From SIG480 sp045539475 (GTDB lineage Bacteria; Bacillota; Clostridia; Oscillospirales; JAAYXM01), in assembly GCA_045539475.1 (NCBI GenBank), contig JAZQFJ010000092.1, forward strand, positions 1-26,632: 26,632 nucleotides of DNA, given 5' to 3'. This document shows positions 1-6,982 of this stretch, in pieces. Numbering within the stretch: the first letter of the stretch is position 1; every line of letters begins with the position of its first letter. The notes beneath the pieces are model-generated. The model made no database searches. It was not told the origin of the DNA and saw nothing but the letters and a program-made list of their open reading frames with translations. Position numbers and translations under genes: made by a program.

Positions 1-1
1 G

Positions 2-133
2 GAGGAAGGTGGCGCGGACGAAGTCCGTGACGGAAGGAGAATGACGGACACAACGGAAAGCAGCAACGTTGCGTCGGGCTCCCTCAGTCTCGCTACGCTC
101 GACAGCTCCCTCCCGGAGGGAGCCTCAGCAGAG
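2..133 (+). repeat. GC-rich palindromic repeat element inside the SLH coding frame
   Basis: The stretch holds several hairpins: CGCGGAC (13-19) with GTCCGTG (23-29), one G-U pair, loop GAA; the palindrome GCAACGTTGC at 63-72; and GCTCCCTC (105-112) with GAGGGAGC (116-123). GCTCCCTC also occurs at 78-85. The GGAGG / hairpin / GGAAGGAG architecture matches the element at 25066-25128 and the short intergenic repeats I associate with Ruminococcaceae genomes. Here it contains no stop in the SLH frame. Both boundaries are approximate and the left one may lie outside the window. Confidence 0.65.
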
Positions 134-301
134 CAATACCCTGACTTCACCGGCGTTGCACCTTACGCACGCGATGCAGTTTCTGCACTTATCAGCGCAG
201 GTATTGTCAACGGAAAGAGCGGACTTATCGCTCCCACCGATTACACAACCCGCGCAGAAGTGGCAGTTCTTGTAAAGCGCATACTTGACTATATAGGTTA
301 A
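2..301 (+). CDS. SLH-domain surface protein, C-terminal fragment (cut by window start)
   Basis: The frame is open from base 2 to the TAA at 299-301, so this is the 3' end of a longer gene. The last ~55 residues form an SLH motif (YPDFTGVAPYARDAV ... TTRAEVAVLVKRILDY) nearly identical in pattern to the final SLH motif of the 2844-residue protein at 16548-25082. SLH motifs attach proteins to the secondary polymer of the Gram-positive cell wall. The ~45 codons before it (EEGGADEVRDGRRMTDTTES...) do not resemble SLH sequence; they are a GC-rich intergenic-type repeat read in frame, in the place where the other protein has a short link between SLH motifs 2 and 3. The ATG at 41 has an AAGGAG only two bases upstream, too close for a good start, so read-through from upstream is preferred. 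What the rest of the protein does cannot be seen. Confidence 0.75.
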   Translation, partial: EEGGADEVRDGRRMTDTTESSNVASGSLSLATLDSSLPEGASAEQYPDFTGVAPYARDAVSALISAGIVNGKSGLIAPTDYTTRAEVAVLVKRILDYIG

Positions 302-304
302 AAG

Positions 305-339
305 AAAAGAGGAAGCTGTTTTGTGCAGCTTCCTCTTTT
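305..339. terminator. Bidirectional rho-independent terminator
   Basis: A perfect 14-bp stem (305-318 with 326-339) has a 7-base loop, with A-rich and T-rich flanks on both sides. It lies between the plus-strand SLH gene and the minus-strand HAD phosphatase gene, which converge here, so it can end both. Confidence 0.88.
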
Positions 340-352
340 GGGAATGTATAGT

Positions 353-1168
353 TTATTCGCCGAATATATGCTTTATCGCGTGGGTGATGCCACCTTCATC
401 GTTTGAAAGCGTCACAAAATCGCAGATATCCTTTATCTCTTTTTCCGCGTTTCCCATAGCAACGGAAAAGCCCGCGGCACGGAGCATTGTTTCATCGTTC
501 ATGCTGTCTCCGAAAGCCACAACTTCGGAAACGGGAATGCCAAGCTTTTCGGCAAGAACCTTTATTCCGTTTCCTTTTGTTGTGTTGTCCGGCATTATGT
601 CGATTAAGTTTTTGCCGGATGAAACAATCGTGAGCGTGTCGTCAGTGTTGAATCTCTGTTCAAATTCGGGAATACGCGAAGTGTCATCGTGGATAAGAAT
701 TTTTACGATGTTTGAGAAATTTATATCTACAGGATATTGAGAAGCTTCGCGTATCGGAACCTTGAACTCTTCAGGCGCGGTTTCGTTGTATGCCATAAAA
801 AACTTCACACGCTCGCTTGAGTAAGCGTGGTAAACGTATTCCGGAGTATAGAAAAGATAATCAATTCCCTCGTTGTTCGCTGTCTCAATTATCTGTTTCG
901 CATCCTCAGGACGCAAAAATCTGCGGTGAAGAACCTCGCTTGTTGTGACGTTTATTATCTGTCCGCCGTTGCAGGTTATGACCGGGTCTGCAACGCCGAG
1001 TGAATGAACATACTCGCGTATCTGCAAATCCGAGCGGCCGGTGGCGATGATGATTTTTACGCCCTTTTTGCTTAAGTTCCGGAGTGTTTTCTTATCCGTT
1101 TCCGAAATTATATTTTGTGATGTGAGAAGCGTCCCGTCAAGGTCGAACACGCAACAGCTTATTTTCAT
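353..1168 (-). CDS. Cof-type HAD-IIB phosphatase
   Basis: This 271-residue protein has the four HAD-superfamily motifs: DLDGT at residues 9-13 (nucleophile Asp9), IIATGR near residue 40, a Lys before the last motif, and GDSMND near residue 220. Length and order fit the Cof/YidA-type subfamily with a C2B cap, which dephosphorylates sugar phosphates and other small phosphomonoesters in the cytoplasm. The exact substrate cannot be read from sequence. The ATG at 1168 has an AAGAGG upstream. It is the last gene of a minus-strand cluster after the ArsC-like gene, with a hairpin at 1201-1224 between them, so it may be only partly co-transcribed. It ends at the bidirectional terminator at 305-339. 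Confidence 0.9.
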   Translation of the reverse strand: MKISCCVFDLDGTLLTSQNIISETDKKTLRNLSKKGVKIIIATGRSDLQIREYVHSLGVADPVITCNGGQIINVTTSEVLHRRFLRPEDAKQIIETANNEGIDYLFYTPEYVYHAYSSERVKFFMAYNETAPEEFKVPIREASQYPVDINFSNIVKILIHDDTSRIPEFEQRFNTDDTLTIVSSGKNLIDIMPDNTTKGNGIKVLAEKLGIPVSEVVAFGDSMNDETMLRAAGFSVAMGNAEKEIKDICDFVTLSNDEGGITHAIKHIFGE

Positions 1169-1200
1169 GTTGTATACCTCTTATCTTTTGTCTTATATAT

Positions 1201-1224
1201 AATCCCCGCCTGACGGCGGGGATT
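1201..1224 (-). terminator. Hairpin between ArsC-like and HAD genes (possible terminator/attenuator)
   Basis: Perfect 10-bp GC-rich stem (1201-1210 with 1215-1224), with loop GTCA on the minus strand. The minus strand continues with ATATATAAGAC rather than a run of T, so termination may be partial. The GTCA loop and AATC/GATT stem ends recur in the terminator at 4248-4277. Confidence 0.6.
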
Positions 1225-1234
1225 GAAAAACAAC

Positions 1235-1573
1235 TTATTCCCATGTTTTCCATATATCGGGGCAATAGCCAACGGTTATATCTCTGCCGTTTCTTACAAT
1301 GGGCGTCGAAATAAGCTTCGGATTATCAAAAAGCTTGTCTGCCTTATCCTCGTCGCTTGCCATATATTCAATAAAGCTTGAGTCATATCCTTTCGCTTTT
1401 TTGTTTATCATAGCCTCTAAGCCGACCTTTGACATAACAAGGTCAAACTCCTTGGGTGAAAGCCCGAAGCGGGGAAGGTCTATTGCCTGGAATTTAATTC
1501 TTCGCTCTTTAAAGTACCGTTCTGCTTTTTTTGTATCAAAGCAGGATTTTGCACCGTAAATCTGAATGTTCAT
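1235..1573 (-). CDS. ArsC/Spx/YffB-family thioredoxin-fold protein
   Basis: A 112-residue protein with the ArsC-family N terminus MNIQIYGAKSC and a single active-site-type Cys (Cys11, in CFDTKKAERYF), followed by the family's PKEFDLVMSKVG segment and a cis-Pro-type STPIVRNG loop near residue 90. Only one Cys is present in this motif, so it is not a CxxC Spx redox switch. Family members include arsenate reductases and uncharacterised thiol proteins; no arsenic gene is nearby, so a direct arsenate role is doubtful. The start lies 2 bases after the stop of the sugar isomerase-like gene and lacks a clear Shine-Dalgarno, which points to translational coupling. Confidence 0.82.
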   Translation of the reverse strand: MNIQIYGAKSCFDTKKAERYFKERRIKFQAIDLPRFGLSPKEFDLVMSKVGLEAMINKKAKGYDSSFIEYMASDEDKADKLFDNPKLISTPIVRNGRDITVGYCPDIWKTWE

Positions 1574-1575
1574 TA

Positions 1576-2463
1576 TTAAAGGGATGCCATAACGGATTTG
1601 AAATAGTTAAGATCCTGCTGAGCAAACCAGACTCTGTCGCCGCCGCGCGGAGCTTCGATACCTATCGGTCCCGTAAAGCCGACCTCACGAAGCTTTGCAA
1701 GATAGATTCTGTGGTTTATTTCACCGTCACCGAGACCTGTTGCCATGCGGAGACCGGAACCCGGAACGGGTGAGGAGTTCTTGAGGTGAGTGTAGAAAAG
1801 CTTGTCACCGTAAAGGTCAATTGTCTCTTCAACTGTCGGACGGACAGGGAAGTATGCGGTGTTGCCGTAGTCCATGTTGATACCGATCATCGGGCTGTCG
1901 ATGAGGTCAACAAGCTTCTTTGCAGTGGCAGGAAGATCGTGGATGTAATTCATATGTGTTTCAAAACCGAATTTGACGCCGATTTTCTCAAGCTCGCGAC
2001 CAACCTGCCGGAAGGCATCAACGGTAAGGTCCCACTGCTCCTGAGTTGCAGCAGCGCTGCCGTGGAATTCATAAGCTGCGGGCGGTGCGGTTGTGATAGA
2101 GGAACGTACGTTTGAACCGAATGTGTTGCAAATGGTTGTTCCGCAAAGCTCGTTTGCAATTTTTACCTTTTCAATTGCATCTGCGATGGACTTTGCACGT
2201 TCTTCCTTATCGGCACTTGTGCAGCCGTGAACGCCGATGCCGAAAAGAATTTCGGAAAGACCGTATTTCTTCTTTCCCTCTGCAATCTGGGTTGCATATT
2301 CCTTGAAAGAAAGGCTCGCAAGCTCTTTCGGAGGGTTTCCGCGGAACTCGATTCCGTCATAACCGATATCAGCTGCCTGCTTGCAGATTTCATCGATGGT
2401 CTTTTTTCCGTATGAGTTGTAGGTAAGCTCGCCGTAGTTGATGTGCATAATTGTCTTGTTCAT
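1576..2463 (-). CDS. Sugar phosphate isomerase/epimerase-like TIM barrel (AP endonuclease 2 fold)
   Basis: The start is set at 2463 because AAGGAG (2473-2478, minus) lies 9 bases upstream; this removes 13 residues from the longest frame and leaves 295 residues (MNKTIMHINYGELTYN...). The sequence fits the xylose isomerase-like TIM-barrel family: IGYDGIEFRG near residue 35, then metal-ligand-type residues in FETHMNY, NMDYGN, THLKN and IEAPRGGD, the usual Glu/Asp/His/Glu order. Members isomerise or epimerise sugars and inositols in the cytoplasm. It is the first gene of the cluster with the ArsC-like and HAD genes and has a good promoter at 2541-2569. The substrate is unknown; a role in sugar catabolism is inferred from the family. 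Confidence 0.85.
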   Translation of the reverse strand: MNKTIMHINYGELTYNSYGKKTIDEICKQAADIGYDGIEFRGNPPKELASLSFKEYATQIAEGKKKYGLSEILFGIGVHGCTSADKEERAKSIADAIEKVKIANELCGTTICNTFGSNVRSSITTAPPAAYEFHGSAAATQEQWDLTVDAFRQVGRELEKIGVKFGFETHMNYIHDLPATAKKLVDLIDSPMIGINMDYGNTAYFPVRPTVEETIDLYGDKLFYTHLKNSSPVPGSGLRMATGLGDGEINHRIYLAKLREVGFTGPIGIEAPRGGDRVWFAQQDLNYFKSVMASL

Positions 2464-2540
2464 AACAATACGCTCCTTATGTAAGTTGAGTTTTTGCAGC
2501 AAAAATATTTTGCCGCGTGTGAATGACTTTTACAAACATA

Positions 2541-2569
2541 ATACTACCAAAATACGCGCGTAAAGTCAA
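2541..2569 (-). promoter_or_regulatory. Sigma-A-type promoter for the isomerase-arsC-HAD cluster
   Basis: On the minus strand TTGACT (2569-2564) and TAGTAT (2546-2541) are separated by 17 bp. The predicted leader to the ATG at 2463 is about 70 bases and contains the AAGGAG site. Confidence 0.7.
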
Positions 2570-2629
2570 GGAAAAAAGGGCATATGTTAAATAAAAAACA
2601 AAAAAATCCGGCTTTTATAAAAAAGCATA

Positions 2630-2658
2630 TTGATTTTAGTTTTTAACTGTTGTATCAT
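2630..2658 (+). promoter_or_regulatory. Sigma-A-type promoter for the amidohydrolase pair
   Basis: TTGATT (2630-2635) and TATCAT (2653-2658) have a 17-bp spacer. The start point would fall near 2665, leaving AGGAGA (2678-2683) in the leader. A better-looking TATAAT at 2670-2675 was not chosen because transcription from it would begin inside the ribosome binding site. Confidence 0.6.
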
Positions 2659-2690
2659 TATTTAAGTAATATAATTCAGGAGATAAGCAC

Positions 2691-3440
2691 ATGAAAAAAA
2701 TTGAACTTTTTGATTGTCAAGCTTCCTTCGGTATAGGTGGGTACAAGCGTGAGACCACGCCGGTAACAAAAGAAGAAATGCTTTCAAAATTTGACAGATA
2801 CGGTATTGATTTTGCACTTATGCGCTACGAATATGCAAGCACCGGAAATGCACATATGGGAAATCTTGAGCTGTGCGAGGTAATAAAGAATGATGCGCGC
2901 CTGTTTCCGGTGTGGTATGCAATTCCGCATCATACCGGTGAGTTTCCCGCACCTGCGGAGCTTGCGCGTCTTATGAAAGAAAACGGAGTTAAGATGATAA
3001 GCTTGCCGGCAGGCAACTGGACGGTTGCGGAATGGTCGTGCGGCGAGCTTTTCGGTATGCTTGAAAAGCACAAAATCCCGCTTCTTCTGTCGCTTTCACG
3101 TGTGAAAGATTTTGATGCGGTACACAATATCTTAAAAGCGCACAAAGAGCTTCGCGTAATCCTTACGGGCGTCGGCTATACCGCAATGCGTGATGTCTAT
3201 CCGCTTCTTTCTATGTTCCCGAATTTGTACATCTCAACCTCGCTTTACCGCGGATTTGAGGGAATTGAGGATACGGTAGAGCGCTTTGGTGCGACTCGCC
3301 TCGTTTTCGGAAGCGGAATGCCGAATGTTTCCGGGGCATCTTCCGTTGCGCTTCTTACATATGCGAGAATAAGCGATGAGGATAAAGCTCTTATAGGTTC
3401 CGGTAATATAAAAAGACTGTTAAGTGAGGTGACGTTCTGA
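2691..3440 (+). CDS. Degenerate amidohydrolase-family protein (metal ligands missing)
   Basis: This 249-residue protein aligns along its length with the next gene's amidohydrolase-2 (TIM-barrel metal hydrolase) sequence, including the C-terminal FGSG...SGNIKRLL against FGTD...GRNAEKLF. The catalytic positions are changed: the HxH of strand 1 is QAS (residues 10-12), the KFH position reads SLPA, the LHH position reads LSLS, the AAH position reads LTGV, and the Asp of FGTD is Gly209. No frame break is present, and it has its own AGGAGA site and promoter, so it is probably a real expressed protein without amidohydrolase chemistry, perhaps a partner of its neighbour. It overlaps the next start by one base. 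Its function is unknown. Confidence 0.82.
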   Translation: MKKIELFDCQASFGIGGYKRETTPVTKEEMLSKFDRYGIDFALMRYEYASTGNAHMGNLELCEVIKNDARLFPVWYAIPHHTGEFPAPAELARLMKENGVKMISLPAGNWTVAEWSCGELFGMLEKHKIPLLLSLSRVKDFDAVHNILKAHKELRVILTGVGYTAMRDVYPLLSMFPNLYISTSLYRGFEGIEDTVERFGATRLVFGSGMPNVSGASSVALLTYARISDEDKALIGSGNIKRLLSEVTF

Positions 3441-4231
3441 TGATGAAGGTCTGGGAAAATGTAAAATACGGTCTTCCTCTTGAAGGAGTTCGCATTATAG
3501 ATACACACGGTCACTGCGGTCCGTACAGCGATTTTTATATTCCGCGTGAAGCGTCGCCTGATGTGATTGTTGAGGTTCTTGATAATCTTGGTGTTGAGTG
3601 TACATTCCTTTCAGCCAGTGTTGCGTTCAAGTCTGACTTTGCGCGCGGCAATGCTTATCTCGCAGAAGGAATAGAAAAGCATCCGGGCAGGATTTACGGA
3701 TACATCTGCTTAAATCCCGTGTATGGTGATGAGATGATACCGGAGCTTGAAAAGTATAAAAACAACCCCGGATTCAAGGGAATTAAATTTCACATAAGCA
3801 TCAATAAAACGCCATTCTCTTCATATAAATATGAACCGGCGTATAAATATGCCGCAGAGAACAATCTTCCGATTTTGCATCACACCTATGGCGTAGATGC
3901 CTTACTTTCTCTTGCGGCTGCTGCAAAGCAGTATCCGGACACTACGTTCATAGCGGCTCACAGCGAGGTGGGAATTGACAGTGTTGAGAGAATCGGTGAT
4001 GCGGTAAATTCGCTTGATAATCTGTATATAGATACGGCACTTGCCGGCGCATCTGAAGGAAGCATTGAGCTTCTCTGTAAATATGTTGATACCAAGAAAA
4101 TTCTTTTTGGTACAGACGGCGGCTTCTATTCACCGAACTTCACTCTCGGAAGAATTGCCATGGCGGATATTGAAGATGAGAAAAAGCTTGATATCCTCGG
4201 AAGAAACGCCGAAAAGCTGTTTAATATATAA
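3440..4231 (+). CDS. Amidohydrolase-2 family metal-dependent hydrolase/decarboxylase
   Basis: This 263-residue TIM-barrel protein keeps the metal-site motifs of the family: HGH at residues 23-25 (DTHGHCG), a KFH segment after strand 3, LHHTYG, AAHSEVG, and FGTD with Asp226. Members include decarboxylases such as the ACMS and gamma-resorcylate types, and lactonases and hydrolases; this one has no diagnostic substrate signature that I recognise. Its ATG at 3440 overlaps the previous gene's TGA (a second in-frame ATG follows at once), with GAGG at 3426-3429, so the two are translationally coupled. A strong terminator follows at 4248-4277. Pairing with the ligand-less paralogue suggests a heteromeric complex or duplication and divergence. 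Confidence 0.87.
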   Translation: MMKVWENVKYGLPLEGVRIIDTHGHCGPYSDFYIPREASPDVIVEVLDNLGVECTFLSASVAFKSDFARGNAYLAEGIEKHPGRIYGYICLNPVYGDEMIPELEKYKNNPGFKGIKFHISINKTPFSSYKYEPAYKYAAENNLPILHHTYGVDALLSLAAAAKQYPDTTFIAAHSEVGIDSVERIGDAVNSLDNLYIDTALAGASEGSIELLCKYVDTKKILFGTDGGFYSPNFTLGRIAMADIEDEKKLDILGRNAEKLFNI

Positions 4232-4247
4232 CAACATAAGTACGGTT

Positions 4248-4277
4248 AATCACCACCCCGTCAGGGGTGGTGATTTT
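4248..4277 (+). terminator. Rho-independent terminator after the amidohydrolase pair
   Basis: Perfect 12-bp stem (4248-4259 with 4264-4275), loop GTCA, then a short T run. It lies between the converging amidohydrolase and pyruvate kinase genes. Confidence 0.82.
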
Positions 4278-4299
4278 GCAATACAGGCAAAAAGGCATC

Positions 4300-5712
4300 T
4301 TAAATTTCTTCTACCTTGATTGTGTTTGTGTTTCCTGATTTTCCGTTGATGATACCGCCGGTAAGAACGACAAGATCACCCTTCTTAAGCGGGAGATTGT
4401 CCTTCGCAGCACGGGTTGCGTGGTAGAACAAAACGTCTGATGAGTTAAACTGCTCGCTCAGCACGGGAAGAACGCCCCAGGAAAGAGCAAGCTTGTACCA
4501 GACAGCCTTGTTTGTCGCCATACCTATGATGTCGGTAGGGGCGCGGAAACGCGATACCATGCGAACGGTCATACCGGACATAGAGCTTACTACAATGGCT
4601 TTCGCATCAATGTCAATAGCCATTCCGCAAGTGGCATGGGAAATAGCATCAACCTTATTTTTTATTTTGAAAGAGCTTGTGCGGAAGCGCTTCTCATAGT
4701 TGATGTTCTTTTCCGTCTCCTCAACAATCTCTTCCATTGCGGTTATGGTTTCAACCGGATATTTGCCAGCCGCGGTTTCGCCGGAGAGCATAACGGCGCT
4801 TGTTCCGTCATAAACTGCGTTTGCAACATCGGAAATCTCGGCACGGGTTGGGCGGGGGTTATGAATCATGGATTCAAGCATTTCTGTTGCGGTAATAACG
4901 CGCTTGCCGAGTAAGCGGCATTTTGTGATGAGGTATTTCTGTATTGCCGGAAGCTCCGCAAACGGAACCTCAACGCCGAGGTCACCTCGGGCAACCATAA
5001 TGCCTTCACAAGCCTCGCAGATTTCCTCAATGTTGTCTACACCGGAGCGGTTTTCGATTTTTGCGATAACCTCAATGCTTTCACCGCCGTTTTCGGCAAG
5101 AAAGCCTTTCAGGTCAAGCACATCCTGCTTTGAGGAAACAAAGGATGCCGCAACAAAATCAACGCCGTTCTCAATGCCGAAGAGGAGGTCTTCTTTATCC
5201 TGCTCGCTTAAGTATTCCTTTTTGAGAACCTTGTTCGGAAAGCTCATGCTCTTGCGATTTGAAAGTTCGCCGCCTGCGATAACCTCGCAAATAACATCGT
5301 GCCCGCTTATCTCAGCAACACGGAAAATGACAAGACCGTTGTTTACAAGGACACGATCTCCGACGGCAAGGTCGTTTGCAAGACCGCTGTAGTTTACGGA
5401 AACGCGCGTGTTGTCGCCTTCAACGTCTTCTGTAGTGAAAGTGAACTTATCACCGGCAGCTACCGTGGCTTTACCGTCTTTAAAGGTTTTTATTCTGTAT
5501 TCAGGTCCTTTGGTGTCAAGCATAATCGCAATCGGCAGATTAAGCTTTTCGCGGACTCGCTTTATCATATCAAGCTTTTCTTTGTGCTCGGCGTGAGTGC
5601 CGTGAGAAAAGTTAAGGCGTGCAACGTTAAGTCCTGCGCGGCACATCGCTTCAAATGTGGTATCGGCTGCGCTTGCCGGACCGATGGTACAAACAATTTT
5701 TGTCTTTCGCAT
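4300..5712 (-). CDS. pyk: Pyruvate kinase
   Basis: The 470-residue protein converts phosphoenolpyruvate and ADP to pyruvate and ATP, the last step of glycolysis, in the cytoplasm. It begins RKTKIVCTIGPAS and carries NVARLNFSHG, MLDTKGPEYR, VNNGLVI, IAKIENRSGV (active-site Lys), ARGDLGVE, TATEMLESM (usually TATQMLESM) and YDGTSAVMLSGETAAGKYP, in order. The length is that of the standard A-B-C domain enzyme without the extra C-terminal PEP-utiliser domain found in Bacillus forms. AAGGAAG lies 8 bases before the ATG. It stands alone as a transcription unit between a terminator and a repeat-containing intergenic region. Confidence 0.97.
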   Translation of the reverse strand: MRKTKIVCTIGPASAADTTFEAMCRAGLNVARLNFSHGTHAEHKEKLDMIKRVREKLNLPIAIMLDTKGPEYRIKTFKDGKATVAAGDKFTFTTEDVEGDNTRVSVNYSGLANDLAVGDRVLVNNGLVIFRVAEISGHDVICEVIAGGELSNRKSMSFPNKVLKKEYLSEQDKEDLLFGIENGVDFVAASFVSSKQDVLDLKGFLAENGGESIEVIAKIENRSGVDNIEEICEACEGIMVARGDLGVEVPFAELPAIQKYLITKCRLLGKRVITATEMLESMIHNPRPTRAEISDVANAVYDGTSAVMLSGETAAGKYPVETITAMEEIVEETEKNINYEKRFRTSSFKIKNKVDAISHATCGMAIDIDAKAIVVSSMSGMTVRMVSRFRAPTDIIGMATNKAVWYKLALSWGVLPVLSEQFNSSDVLFYHATRAAKDNLPLKKGDLVVLTGGIINGKSGNTNTIKVEEI

Positions 5713-5777
5713 ATATCAAACTTCCTTTCCCGGAAAATCAAAATTTCCACAAATATATCATATCACAAAATATGCGG

Positions 5778-5806
5778 AAGATAAAGCAAAATTAAATTTT
5801 TCACAA
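5778..5806 (-). promoter_or_regulatory. Candidate pyk promoter
   Basis: On the minus strand TTGTGA (5806-5801) and TATCTT (5783-5778) are 17 bp apart, about 65 bases before the pyk start. Both boxes are partial matches to consensus. Confidence 0.45.
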
Positions 5807-5892
5807 ACATTACAGTGTAATATCGACAGTAATTTCACTTGCTTTCACCTGAGCTTTCAGGTAAAACTCCAGAGGTTGCCAAAGTGAAAAAA

Positions 5893-5977
5893 CGCGTCAT
5901 GCTGGACGAAGTGAAGAATCTCACTTTTCTGCGTTGACGCACGTTAAGATCCTTTGAGTTCGCCTCAGGATGACGCG
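5893..5977. repeat. Imperfect inverted-repeat element (GTCAT...GATGAC type)
   Basis: The ends CGCGTCAT (5893-5900) and ATGACGCG (5970-5977) are perfect inverted copies. The arms continue with looser pairing: GCTGGACGAAGTGAAGAATC against GATCCTTTGAGTTCGCCTCAG. This matches the style of a short dispersed repeat (GTCATTCTGAGCGAAG ... TCAGGATGAC) that I know from many bacterial genomes. On the minus strand the outer arm is followed by TTTTTTC, so it may also end transcription from cysK. Confidence 0.75.
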
Positions 5978-6037
5978 GGAAAGTAAAAATTGCGATGGCG
6001 TATGCGAGAAATCCCAATATCGTAATGTATGGCGGAA

Positions 6038-6970
6038 TTATTCAGCAAAAAGTCCCGGCGTCGAGAGATAGCGTGAGCCGGAGTCCGGTGCGATGGCAAC
6101 GATAAGCTTGCCTGCGTTTTCCGGACGGCGCGCGAAGGTTTCGGCGGCGAAAATCGCGGCGCCGGAGGTTATTCCGCAAAATATTCCGTCTGTGCGGCAG
6201 ATGTTGCGCGCGGAAGCGTAAGCATCGTCGGCGGAAACGGTTATAACTTCATCAAAGCTTGCGGTGTCAAGCGCTTTCGGAACAAACCCTGCACCGATGC
6301 CCTGAAGCTTGTGCGCGCCCGGAGCTCCGCCGGAGAGAACAGGAGAGGCATCCGGCTCAACGGCGATGATTCTGATATTCGGATTCAGTTTTTTGAGCGC
6401 TCTGCCGATTCCGGAAACCGTTCCGCCCGAGCCGACTCCGCAGACCACGGCATCTACGCGCCCGTCTGTATCCTCCCATATCTCACGCGCCGTCGTTTCC
6501 TCGTGAATTGCGGGATTTGACAGGTTTTCAAATTGATTCGGGATAAAGCTTCCGAGGATTTCCGCTGAAAGCTCGTGGGCGCGGCGTATTGCGCCGTCCA
6601 TGCCTTCGCTTCCCGGCGTGAGAACAAGCTCTGCACCGTAAGCTGAGAGAAGAGTGCGGCGTTCTGCGCTCATTGTATCCGGCATTGTGAGGACTACTCG
6701 GTATCCGCGGGCGGCACCGATTGCGGCAAGCCCGATGCCGGTGTTGCCGCTTGTCGGCTCAATGATAACTGAGCCGGTTTTAAGCAAACCGCGCGCTTCT
6801 GCATCAAGAATCATCCCGAGTGCCGCGCGGTCTTTAACGCTGCCGGTAGGGTTGAGATATTCAAGCTTTGCCGCAACGGTTGCGGGAATTTTTCTTTCGG
6901 ATATATAATTACGAAGCTCCAACATCGGCGTGTTTCCGATAAGGCTTTCTATGGATTTGTGAATGTTCAC
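6038..6970 (-). CDS. cysK: Cysteine synthase A (O-acetylserine sulfhydrylase)
   Basis: The 310-residue PLP enzyme makes cysteine from O-acetylserine and sulfide. Visible motifs are IGNTPMLEL, the PLP Lys46 in NPTGSVKDR, the substrate loop PTSGNTGIGL, the phosphate-binding GVGSGGTVSG, GITSGAAIF and the C-terminal PDSGSRYLST. Length and motif set fit CysK rather than cystathionine beta-synthase. The start codon is GTG (6968-6970), with a full AGGAGG 8 bases upstream. It lies 12 bases after ydcF and is the last gene of a nadE-ydcF-cysK run. No cysE is seen in the window. Confidence 0.95.
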   Translation of the reverse strand: MNIHKSIESLIGNTPMLELRNYISERKIPATVAAKLEYLNPTGSVKDRAALGMILDAEARGLLKTGSVIIEPTSGNTGIGLAAIGAARGYRVVLTMPDTMSAERRTLLSAYGAELVLTPGSEGMDGAIRRAHELSAEILGSFIPNQFENLSNPAIHEETTAREIWEDTDGRVDAVVCGVGSGGTVSGIGRALKKLNPNIRIIAVEPDASPVLSGGAPGAHKLQGIGAGFVPKALDTASFDEVITVSADDAYASARNICRTDGIFCGITSGAAIFAAETFARRPENAGKLIVAIAPDSGSRYLSTPGLFAE

Positions 6971-6982
6971 AAGCGTTTCCTC

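Larger units (their letters stand above)
5713..6037. other. Intergenic region between pyk and cysK
   Basis: These 325 bases hold no convincing gene. They contain the candidate pyk promoter (5778-5806) and an imperfect inverted repeat (5893-5977). The short frame at 5835-6017 on the minus strand is only the repeat read through and lacks a ribosome binding site. Confidence 0.7.

Noticed and set aside
41..301. Stand-alone 86-residue gene starting at ATG 41
   Set aside because: The frame is open to the window start, the SD-like sequence is only two bases from the ATG, and the product is just one SLH motif; a fragment of a longer gene is more likely.
2670..2675. TATAAT as the -10 box of the amidohydrolase pair
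   Set aside because: Transcription would start inside the ribosome binding site; the TTGATT-17-TATCAT pair upstream gives a workable leader.
2691..3440. Pseudogene call for the ligand-less amidohydrolase
   Set aside because: The frame is intact at normal length, with a promoter, ribosome binding site and overlap coupling; only the catalytic residues are changed.
4868..5392. 174-residue open frame opposite pyruvate kinase
   Set aside because: Fully antisense to an unmistakable pyk gene, with a low-complexity Ser/Arg-rich translation.
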